Position numbers and translations under genes: made by a program
Assembly (NCBI GenBank): GCA_021814085.1
Contig: JAKAJA010000145.1
Coordinates: 1 to 5,330 of the forward strand
Source of the DNA: Acidobacteriota bacterium
GTDB lineage: Bacteria; Acidobacteriota; UBA4820; DSQY01
Length of the DNA stretch: 5,330 nucleotides
Direction of reading: 5' to 3'
The notes under the pieces: model-generated
Database searches by the model: none
Told to the model about the DNA's origin: nothing
Seen by the model: the letters and a program-made list of their open reading frames with translations, nothing else
Part shown: piece after piece, positions 1 through 5,014 of the stretch
Numbering within the stretch: the first letter of the stretch is position 1
Layout of the letters: the number at the start of each line of letters is the position of its first letter

Positions 1-89
1 GATGCGAGGGCGAACATCCGCTCGCAGTTTCGCTCGAGGACATCCAAGTCCACGAGAGCGCGCGGCGTTTTCCACTCATATGCGTGCAT
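1..89 (-). CDS. Alanine racemase/D-threonine aldolase-like PLP enzyme, N-terminal fragment
   Basis: Only the first 29 codons are in the window. They read MHAYEWKTPRALVDLDVL followed by ERNCERMFALA. The pattern TPxxLVDLDxLExN, with an Asn and a Met a few residues on, is typical of the N-terminus of fold-type III PLP enzymes of the D-threonine aldolase/D-serine dehydratase/alanine racemase-like group. There the barrel begins with this first strand and the PLP lysine lies a little further in, beyond the window. The ATG at 89 lies 24 nt after the phosphatase stop. An in-frame GTG at 104 is an alternative start and has the better ribosome site: AGGA overlapping the phosphatase TGA, 6 nt before the GTG. 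The ATG is preceded only by a G5 run inside a 5-bp inverted repeat (90-101). The tight spacing suggests co-transcription with the phosphatase. The exact substrate cannot be told from this fragment. Confidence 0.65.
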   Translation of the reverse strand, partial: MHAYEWKTPRALVDLDVLERNCERMFALA

Positions 90-113
90 GGGGCCAGCCC
101 CCACGTGCTTTCC

Positions 114-1427
114 TCAGGTCTCCACGCGAGCAAAGAGGAGGGTAACGTCATCGGTGAGCGGGGCGCCCCTGAGGTGCCGCTCCACCTCTTCAATGAGATC
201 CTGCAAGGGGGCGGCATCGGGGGCCAGGTCTTGCATCACGGCCTCCACGCGGTCCAGCCCAAACTCTCCCGAAGGGGTCCCCTCTCCCGCCTCGCTCACC
301 CCGTCCGTGTAGAACAGGAAGCCGTCGCCCGTGGAGAGGGTGTACCTTTTCACGCCGTAGGGAAGGCGGGGAATGAGACCGATGGGAGCGCCCGTGGCGT
401 CCATGCGCTCCACGGAGCCTTCGCGAAGTAGCATGGCGGGAGGATGCCCGGCGTTGACCAGGGCGAACTCCTTCGTGGAGGGGGTCCACTGGGCGAGGAG
501 GAGGGTCGCGTACTTGCGCCCGTGGGCGAGGCGGTGAAGGAGGTCGTTGCCATCACCTACGACCACGGTCACGTCCCTGGGATCGTTCCGCCGGCTCCAG
601 AAGTAGGCCTGGAGGTTGGATGCCACCAGGGCGGAGGAGACCCCTTTGCCCGAGACGTCCGCCACAACCAGCCACCAGCTCCCGTCGTCCCTGGGGATGC
701 AGTCGAAGTAGTCGCCCCCCACCTCGAGGCACGGGCGGAACACCACCTCCAGCGCCAGGCCGGGCACGGCGGAAAGGTCCCCCGGCTGGAGGGTCCGCTG
801 GATGTCCGCGGCGAGCTGGAGCTCCTTGCTCATGCGCTCCCGCGCCACGATTTCCCTGTGGAGGGTGGCGGTCGTCAGGGCGAGGGCGAAGCTGGCCCCA
901 AGTTCGGCCAGGAACTTCACGTCGTCGCGGCCAAAAACGCCCCGCTTCTTATTGAGGAGCTGGAGGACCGCCACCAGAACGCCGTCCCTATCCTTCACGG
1001 GTACCGTGAGGAGGGATCTCGTCGTGAAGCCCGTGGCATGGTCCACCTGAGGGTCGAACCGGGGATCCTCGTAGGGGTGGTCCAGGAGAATGGAGCGGCC
1101 CGTGGCGGCCACCGCCCCCACGATGCCGTCCCCCACCCCGAGGGTCAGCGCGCCCGCCTTAAGGCCTTGGGCGACGAGGGAGGAGAGGGTGGCTTTGGAT
1201 GGATCGAGGAGGAAGAGGCTGCCCCGCTCGGCGCCGATGAGCCGGGTGGCGATGGCCACCACGTGCTGGGCGATGTGTTCGAGGTCCAGCTCCGAGTTCA
1301 CCATGAGGCCCGCGTCCACGATGGCCCGGAGCCTGCGGACCCGCCCTCGTAATAGGGCCAGATCAGCAACGCCATTCGAAGGCTTCGTTGTGGACCGGGA
1401 GCGGGGATCCGTTCTTTTCGCGGCCAT
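114..1427 (-). CDS. GAF domain-containing SpoIIE/RsbU-type PP2C serine phosphatase
   Basis: This is a 437-aa cytoplasmic signalling phosphatase with no membrane segment. A GAF sensor domain lies at about residues 45-190 (ERGSLFLLD at 67-75, TVPVKDRDG at 141-149, LQLLNKK at 155-161). A helical coiled-coil linker follows at about 185-213, ending in the usual AADIQRTLQP. The PP2C-type SpoIIE domain covers about 220-437. Its hallmarks are EVGGDYFD (235-242), ADVSGKGVSSALV (256-268), NAGHPPAMLL (325-334), FYTDGVSEA (372-380) and TDDVTLLF (425-432). The metal-binding aspartates D239, D257, D375 and D427 all look intact, so it should be active. In this family the GAF domain senses a small ligand or redox state, and the phosphatase dephosphorylates an anti-sigma-factor antagonist (STAS protein). 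No STAS or RsbW-type partner is in the window, so the target is unknown. The ATG at 1427 is preceded by an in-frame TAA 12 nt upstream and has no Shine-Dalgarno site, which fits leaderless translation. Confidence 0.93.
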   Translation of the reverse strand: MAAKRTDPRSRSTTKPSNGVADLALLRGRVRRLRAIVDAGLMVNSELDLEHIAQHVVAIATRLIGAERGSLFLLDPSKATLSSLVAQGLKAGALTLGVGDGIVGAVAATGRSILLDHPYEDPRFDPQVDHATGFTTRSLLTVPVKDRDGVLVAVLQLLNKKRGVFGRDDVKFLAELGASFALALTTATLHREIVARERMSKELQLAADIQRTLQPGDLSAVPGLALEVVFRPCLEVGGDYFDCIPRDDGSWWLVVADVSGKGVSSALVASNLQAYFWSRRNDPRDVTVVVGDGNDLLHRLAHGRKYATLLLAQWTPSTKEFALVNAGHPPAMLLREGSVERMDATGAPIGLIPRLPYGVKRYTLSTGDGFLFYTDGVSEAGEGTPSGEFGLDRVEAVMQDLAPDAAPLQDLIEEVERHLRGAPLTDDVTLLFARVET

Positions 1428-1465
1428 GGAGATTTGACGTTAAGCGCTGCGCCCTTCCATGTCAA
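1428..1465 (-). promoter_or_regulatory. Sigma70-type promoter for the phosphatase, likely giving a leaderless mRNA
   Basis: Read on the minus strand, a perfect -35 hexamer TTGACA (1460-1465) is followed by a 17-bp spacer and a -10 hexamer TAACGT (1437-1442). The -10 matches the consensus at its three most important positions (T1, A2, T6). The -10 ends only 9 nt before the phosphatase ATG, so a start point 6-7 nt downstream of it leaves about 2-4 nt of leader. There is no Shine-Dalgarno sequence before this ATG, which agrees with a leaderless message. The hexamers and spacing are seen directly; the start point is inferred. Confidence 0.6.
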
Positions 1466-1511
1466 GACGCTGTGCCGACCGATTCCGTTCCTCTCCGCCC
1501 GAGATCGAGAC

Positions 1512-1540
1512 GAAAGAGGGGGGGCGGAGCGCGCCCCCCC
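1512..1540 (-). terminator. Rho-independent-like terminator after the cytochrome gene
   Basis: A perfect inverted repeat has a 9-bp all-GC stem: GGGGGGGCG at 1518-1526 and CGCCCCCCC at 1532-1540 on the plus strand, with a 5-nt loop. It begins 23 nt after the cytochrome stop codon. On the transcribed (minus) strand the stem is followed by TCTTTCG, a short and imperfect U-rich tail. The position between two genes, just before the phosphatase promoter, supports termination. The weak U-tract makes efficiency uncertain. Confidence 0.6.
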
Positions 1541-1563
1541 GGGAAGCTATCTGGTCGTGGTGG

Positions 1564-2949
1564 TCAGAGGCACCGCATGAACGATGCGAGTTCCTGTTTT
1601 TCCTGGGCGGTGAGGTGGAGCTGCTGGACCAGGTTGAAGTACTCGACCGTATCCTCAAGCGTGAAGCAGCGCCCGTCGTGCAGATAGGGCGGAGAGTCCT
1701 TGGTGCCTCGCAGGGGGAAGGTCTTGATGGGCCCGTCATGGGCCATCATCATGCCGTTCACCAGCTCCTGCTTGTAGAAGCGCTCGGCCTGGAGGTTGTG
1801 CATGGAGTTGTCCGTATAGTAGGGCGCGGGATGACAGCGTCCGCACTGGGCTTTGCCGTTGAACAGGGCCTCGCCCCTGAGCTCGGAAGGGGTGGCCTTG
1901 GCCGGATCCAGTTCGCCGTAGATGTTGAGCTTGGAGGCGGGGGGGAAATCCAACAGCGCCATGAATTCGGCCATGAAGTGGACCTGGCTGCCCCGCTCCA
2001 AGACATTGATGCCCTTCTTGGCCGCCATGCAGATGTCGCCGTCGAAGTAGGCGGCGCGCTGCTCGAACTCCGTGAAGTCCTCGACGGTCTTTAGGGCGCG
2101 CTGGGATCCGAAGAGTCTTTGGATGTTCACGCCTCTCAACGAAGGAGTATTGATCCGGTGCCGGAACTCCTGCGGCCGGATGTCTCCCACCAGGTGTGTG
2201 GCACGGTTCGTGTGGCCATTAACGTGGCAGTCGAAGCAGGTAACCCCTAGCATGCCGTCGTTCCGGTCGGTCCGGCGGTCTTCCGTGGCGTTGAACTGCT
2301 GTTGGGGGAACTGGGTCAACAGGAGCCGAAGGCCCTCCAGCTGCTTGGGGTTGAGGATGCCATTGAATATCTCGTAGTAGTTGCTGAGTGTGATCAGGCG
2401 GCCCTTGGCCACGTCACCCAGGTCGGGCCGCGTGGTGAGGTAAATGGCCGGAGCGGCGTCGGGCAGGACCGCCTCGGGCAGGTCGAAGTCCAAGTCGAAG
2501 CGGACGAGCCTGGGCAGAGGCTTGATCGTCATTTCTGGGAAGAGCATCCCGCCCTCGGCGTGATCCGGGAAGGGCAGGGGCTTGTAGGGGAACAGCCCCT
2601 TCTCCTTGATCTGGGCCGGCGTCATCTTGTCGAGCTGGTCCCAGGTAGCCCCGGCAAGCTTGGCCGTGGGTCCCACCGGTACGGCCTTGCCGCCCGACAT
2701 CTTATTAGGTCCGGTCTTGATGGCCAGGTCGTATCTGGAGTTGAGGAGATCGGTGTGGGCCTTGGCGCGCTCGGCCTTGACGGCGAGGCGTTCGGCTTTG
2801 ATCTGGGCGAAGGTCTGCGTCTGATTCGTGGGTCCATAGCTGGAAGCCACGGGCCCCTGCTGGGCCAGGAGCGCGAGAGACAGTAGTCCGCTGGCGACCA
2901 AGGCACCTGCCAATAGGCCTGTCCTGCGGATGATACGGGGCATGCTCAT
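1564..2949 (-). CDS. Exported di-heme cytochrome c peroxidase-like protein ('cytochrome B6'-annotated family)
   Basis: This is a 461-aa exported protein. The start is the ATG at 2949: it has the strong ribosome site AAGGAGG 8 nt upstream and opens directly into a signal peptide (basic MSMPRIIRRTG, a hydrophobic stretch at about 11-28, probable cleavage after ALLA near residue 29). The longer open frame up to 3048 lacks both. A helical, charged N-terminal segment (about 45-75) and a long region without heme precede two CxxCH c-heme sites: CFDCH at 238-242 and CGRCH at 369-373. Each is followed by an LRG motif (271-273; 413-415) and a DG turn (YFDG 301-304; YLHDG 422-426), as in the two-domain CcpA/MauG superfamily. 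Family knowledge points to a periplasmic di-heme electron-transfer or peroxidase enzyme. Members resembling this one are often misnamed 'cytochrome B6'; the real substrate is not known to me. The gene has its own promoter, leader and terminator, so it looks monocistronic. Confidence 0.88.
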   Translation of the reverse strand: MSMPRIIRRTGLLAGALVASGLLSLALLAQQGPVASSYGPTNQTQTFAQIKAERLAVKAERAKAHTDLLNSRYDLAIKTGPNKMSGGKAVPVGPTAKLAGATWDQLDKMTPAQIKEKGLFPYKPLPFPDHAEGGMLFPEMTIKPLPRLVRFDLDFDLPEAVLPDAAPAIYLTTRPDLGDVAKGRLITLSNYYEIFNGILNPKQLEGLRLLLTQFPQQQFNATEDRRTDRNDGMLGVTCFDCHVNGHTNRATHLVGDIRPQEFRHRINTPSLRGVNIQRLFGSQRALKTVEDFTEFEQRAAYFDGDICMAAKKGINVLERGSQVHFMAEFMALLDFPPASKLNIYGELDPAKATPSELRGEALFNGKAQCGRCHPAPYYTDNSMHNLQAERFYKQELVNGMMMAHDGPIKTFPLRGTKDSPPYLHDGRCFTLEDTVEYFNLVQQLHLTAQEKQELASFMRCL

Positions 2950-2963
2950 GGGAAATCCCTCCT
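2950..2963 (-). promoter_or_regulatory. Strong ribosome binding site deciding the cytochrome start
   Basis: On the minus strand AAGGAGGG (2957-2964 region) is followed by ATTTCCC and then the ATG at 2949. This is a near-perfect Shine-Dalgarno at good spacing. It fixes the start at residue 34 of the longer open frame that begins at 3048. A second ATG lies two codons further in (2943) and is less well placed. Confidence 0.8.
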
Positions 2964-3097
2964 TCGGATGCGACAAACCGACTGCTTGGAACGTTGCCGG
3001 AGCGCACCGAGAGCGCACGCCTCCTTTCAGCGCCGAGCTCGGACCCACGCCGCCGGGTGCGCCGGAGCGGCGGGGCGCCTCACGCCAAGCTTCCCCG

Positions 3098-3111
3098 TGA
3101 CACCCGTGTCA
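3098..3111. promoter_or_regulatory. Perfect palindrome TGACAC-CC-GTGTCA, candidate operator in the cytochrome leader
   Basis: TGACAC (3098-3103) and GTGTCA (3106-3111) are exact reverse complements separated by 2 bp. A 2-nt loop makes an RNA hairpin unlikely, whereas the half-site geometry suits a dimeric DNA-binding regulator. It lies about 50-65 bp downstream of the predicted transcription start and about 150 bp before the cytochrome ATG, so it could act as a repressor roadblock. No regulator is identified. Confidence 0.4.
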
Positions 3112-3167
3112 GGAGAATCCGGTGATCGAATCTGGGAAAGTCACTTGTATGGGCGTCGCGCGGATTT

Positions 3168-3196
3168 AATATACCCCCTTCTCAAAGCGAGGGCAA
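3168..3196 (-). promoter_or_regulatory. Sigma70-type promoter for the cytochrome gene
   Basis: On the minus strand TTGCCC (3191-3196; 4 of 6 match to -35) is followed by a 17-bp spacer and TATATT (3168-3173; 5 of 6 match to -10). It sits in a locally AT-rich patch within GC-rich DNA. The predicted start near 3161 would give a leader of about 210 nt before the cytochrome ATG. No competing -10/-35 pair stands out closer to the gene. Confidence 0.55.
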
Positions 3197-3315
3197 AGAA
3201 CGCCCCCGAGGCCCGCCAGCGGCAATGCCCATGGGTTTAGTTTCCATGAAGGACGGGAAGGTCACCTGAGGGTGGCGCCCCGGCTCGGGCGGGGAACAGA
3301 TCGGAGGGTGGGGTC

Positions 3316-4011
3316 TTACGCCAGGGTCGTCAGGGCAGCCTTCGCGGCGGCCTGTTCGGCGGCCTTGCGCGTGGAGCCCCTTCCCTCGCCCGCGGGCTTC
3401 CCCTCGAGGAGGACGGTGCTGACGAAACCACCGGCACCGGCCTCCGTCCTGTATTCGGGCAGGGGCTTGCCCCTCGCCTGGCGGCGCTCCTGGAGGGCCG
3501 TCTTTGCGTCCCGCGACAAGACCTCCAGCCCGCTCTGGCGGATGGGGCCCTTCCAGAGGGCCGCCACGAGCTTGCCGCAGGCCTTCTGGCCGCCGTCGAT
3601 GTAGAGGGCCCCGAAGAGGGCCTCGAGGGCGCTGGCCAGGATGCGCTCCTTGCCCGCCCCGCCGTCCCTCTCCTCGCCCGCGCCCAGGTAGATGCAGCGG
3701 TCCACGCCCAGGGCCTTGGCCGTCTCGGCCTGCACCCCCTCGCTGGCCCAGTAGGCCCTCAGCCGGCTCAGGACCCCCTCGTCCTCGGTGGGGAAGCAGT
3801 CGAAGAGGAGGTCGGCGATGTGGAAGTGGAGCACGGCGTCCCCGAGGAACTCGAGGCGCTCGTAGGACATGAGCCGCCCCCTGCCCTCCTCCACCGCGGC
3901 GGAGGGGTGCGTGAGGGCCTGGCGGAGGAGCGACTGGTCGCGGAAGAAATGGCCCAGGTTGGACTGGAGGGCGTCCACGCCCTGTGGGCTGCGGGGGGCA
4001 CGTCCGGTCAT
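3316..4011 (-). CDS. rnc: Ribonuclease III
   Basis: This is a 231-aa endonuclease that cuts double-stranded RNA in rRNA maturation and mRNA turnover; its length is normal for the family. The nuclease domain (about residues 12-150) has FRDQSLLRQALTHPS (23-37) and the signature ERLEFLGDAVL (51-61), which supplies E51, E54 and D58, and DEG at 77-79. The second catalytic block is ILASALEALFGALYIDGG (124-141). Here E130 is kept, but the position that is usually Asp (ILAD in E. coli, D114) is Ser127. The dsRNA-binding domain is at about 167-231 (KTALQE at 170-175, GSTRKAAEQAAAKAAL at 212-227). The ATG at 4011 is the only upstream ATG before an in-frame TGA (4036-4038). No Shine-Dalgarno site precedes it, and translation may be coupled to the ATPase gene, which ends 19 nt upstream. 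The more common neighbours acpP/fabF or era are absent. Confidence 0.95.
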   Translation of the reverse strand: MTGRAPRSPQGVDALQSNLGHFFRDQSLLRQALTHPSAAVEEGRGRLMSYERLEFLGDAVLHFHIADLLFDCFPTEDEGVLSRLRAYWASEGVQAETAKALGVDRCIYLGAGEERDGGAGKERILASALEALFGALYIDGGQKACGKLVAALWKGPIRQSGLEVLSRDAKTALQERRQARGKPLPEYRTEAGAGGFVSTVLLEGKPAGEGRGSTRKAAEQAAAKAALTTLA

Positions 4012-4022
4012 GGGCAGAGCCG

Positions 4023-4046
4023 GGAGATCGTCACGTCACGATCTCC
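4023..4046 (-). repeat. Perfect 9-bp inverted repeat at the ATPase-rnc junction
   Basis: GGAGATCGT (4023-4031) and ACGATCTCC (4038-4046) are exact reverse complements with a 6-nt loop (4032-4037). In the transcript the hairpin covers the last codons and stop of the ATPase and ends 11 nt before the rnc ATG. There is no U-tract after it, so it does not look like a terminator. A role in translational coupling, RNA processing or rnc autoregulation is possible but inferred. Confidence 0.55.
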
Positions 4047-4828
4047 GAGGCCGCCTCGTTCACCGTGTCCACCGAGACGGGCCGCTCCTCCTTCCCGAAA
4101 CCGAGGAGGAGCGCGTTGGTGCAGAGGTTGTTGATGACGCGGGGAACGCCCTTGGAGTGCCCGTGGATGGCCTCCATCGCGGGACGGGAGAAGACGGCGC
4201 CATTGACGGCCCCCGCCACTTTCAGGCGGAAGTTCACGTAGGCGGCCGTGTCCCGGGCATCGAGGGCCGAGAGGTGGAACCACATGCCCACGCGCTGGCG
4301 GAGCGCGGCGTAGGCGGGGTGGGCCAGCCGCTTGCGCAGCTCGGGCTGGCCGATGAGGATGATGGAGATGAGGTTCGTGGTGTCCAGCTGGAAGTTGGAC
4401 AGGAGGCGGATCTCGTCGAAGGTGGGCTTCCCCGGGATGAGCTGGGCCTCGTCCACGACCAGGACCACGCCCCTTCCCTCCTGGTGGAGCTGGAGGAGCC
4501 GGTCCGAGAGGGCGTCCACGAGGTCCGCCCGGTAGTGGCCGGGGGAGATGTCCAGGCGGATGGCGAGCTCCCGCAGGAGTTGGGTCGGGGTGAGCCGCGG
4601 GTTGACCACGAGGACGAACTGGTCGCCGTCGTTCTGGTCCATGAGGGCCCGGGACAGGGTGGTCTTGCCCGACCCGATCTCTCCCGTGAGAACGGCGATC
4701 TCCCGCTCCTCCACGGCATACTGCAGCCGCGCCATGGCCTCCTCGTATTGAGGGGCAAGGTAGAGAAACCGGGGGTCCGGGGTCTTGCCGAAAGGGCGCT
4801 CTTTGAGTCCATAAAAAGTCTTGTACAT
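4031..4828 (-). CDS. ExeA/GspA-type AAA ATPase (AAA_22 family)
   Basis: This is a 265-aa P-loop ATPase. The N-terminus MYKTFYGLKERPF...TPDPRFLYL (1-24) is the hallmark of the ExeA/GspA family. Walker A is GEIGSGKTT (49-57), Walker B is VVLVVDEAQ (121-129), the sensor-1 region is IILIGQPELRKRL (156-168), an LRQRV stretch (176-180) carries likely arginine-finger residues, and GVPRVINNLCTNALL (227-241) is the conserved C-terminal lid motif. No transmembrane segment or peptidoglycan-binding domain follows, unlike Aeromonas ExeA, so it is the ATPase module alone. In the family such proteins drive assembly of envelope complexes (type II secretion, pili, polysaccharide export), and related ATPases serve transposons; no such partners are visible here. 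I chose the ATG at 4828 over a TTG at 4834 because the family starts with MY-x-x-F-x-G-L. The ribosome site is weak (GGCGGG). Confidence 0.9.
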   Translation of the reverse strand: MYKTFYGLKERPFGKTPDPRFLYLAPQYEEAMARLQYAVEEREIAVLTGEIGSGKTTLSRALMDQNDGDQFVLVVNPRLTPTQLLRELAIRLDISPGHYRADLVDALSDRLLQLHQEGRGVVLVVDEAQLIPGKPTFDEIRLLSNFQLDTTNLISIILIGQPELRKRLAHPAYAALRQRVGMWFHLSALDARDTAAYVNFRLKVAGAVNGAVFSRPAMEAIHGHSKGVPRVINNLCTNALLLGFGKEERPVSVDTVNEAASEIVT

Positions 4829-5014
4829 TTTCAACCCGCCGAGACTTCGAGGGCAGTCCCGCCACTTGGAGGGAACCCGGGAGAGCGGGAGAGGGGGAGA
4901 ACGGGAGTGAAGGAGGTTCGTGCAGGGTAGTCCATGGCCGGAATCTGGATTGGGCGGAAGATCAGCATGGGCCCCCGCCTTTCGACTCCCCGCTCCCCGC
5001 TCCCCGCGCCCGCA
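4829..5014. other. Low-complexity intergenic spacer between cheA-like gene and ATPase
   Basis: This 186-bp spacer has strongly strand-biased composition. Positions 4867-4918 are purine-rich on the plus strand, with repeated GGGAG units, and 4986-5011 are C-rich tandem CTCCCCG units. A 34-codon open frame on the minus strand (4935-4831) ends 2 nt before the ATPase ATG, but it is proline/serine-rich, lacks a clear ribosome site and is probably chance. I found no convincing promoter: neither a sigma70 pair nor correctly spaced -24/-12 elements. Confidence 0.5.
4988..5011 (-). repeat. G-quadruplex-type motif with tandem 7-bp repeats just after the cheA-like stop
   Basis: On the minus (transcribed-sense) strand there are four G-tracts, one of 3 and three of 4 guanines, separated by loops of exactly 3 nt (CGC, AGC, AGC). 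The last three tracts form tandem GGGGAGC units. The motif begins 3 nt after the TGA at 5015-5017. It meets the standard G3+N1-7 definition of an intramolecular quadruplex in the mRNA and the coding DNA strand. A function in 3'-end formation or mRNA stability is inference. Confidence 0.55.

Larger units (their letters stand above)
2950..3315. other. Intergenic region: promoter, long leader and palindrome upstream of the cytochrome gene
   Basis: This 366-bp stretch lies between the rnc stop codon and the cytochrome start. I see no convincing gene in it. A plus-strand open frame of 90 codons (2968-3240) has no ribosome site, has composition typical of chance frames, and runs through the promoter. 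The region holds the promoter at 3168-3196, a palindrome at 3098-3111, and the ribosome site next to the cytochrome start. Just after rnc there are only short imperfect GC inverted repeats (for example CCCCG/CGGGG near 3279-3297) without a U-tract, so I could not identify a terminator for rnc. Confidence 0.7.

Noticed and set aside
444..1352. 302-codon plus-strand open frame
   Set aside because: It lies entirely antisense to the phosphatase, whose motifs are all intact. Its composition (Gly/Glu/Val/His-rich) is that of a GC-rich shadow frame and no domain is recognisable.
2968..3240. 90-codon plus-strand open frame in the intergenic region
   Set aside because: It has no ribosome site and no recognisable family, and it runs over the predicted cytochrome promoter and palindrome.
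3277..3297. Possible terminator hairpin after rnc
   Set aside because: The stem is only about 5 bp (CCCCG/CGGGG) with a 7-nt loop and no U-tract follows.
4847..4860. Possible sigma54 promoter (TGGC...TGC on the minus strand) upstream of the ATPase
   Set aside because: The GG and GC elements are about 3 bp too close for the -24/-12 consensus, and the flanking bases do not match.
4008..4865. 285-codon minus-strand frame overlapping the ATPase
   Set aside because: It is the wrong frame of the same strand: Pro/Arg/Gly/His-rich translation, whereas the overlapping frame carries Walker A, Walker B and the family N-terminus.
3869..4930. 353-codon plus-strand open frame across the ATPase, rnc start and spacer
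   Set aside because: It is antisense to two well-supported genes and has no recognisable domain or ribosome site. The length is explained by high GC and few stops.
4831..4935. 34-codon minus-strand ORF ending 2 nt before the ATPase ATG, a possible leader peptide
   Set aside because: It is Pro/Ser-rich, translated from the low-complexity tract, with no clear Shine-Dalgarno site. The abutting stop is suggestive but could be chance.
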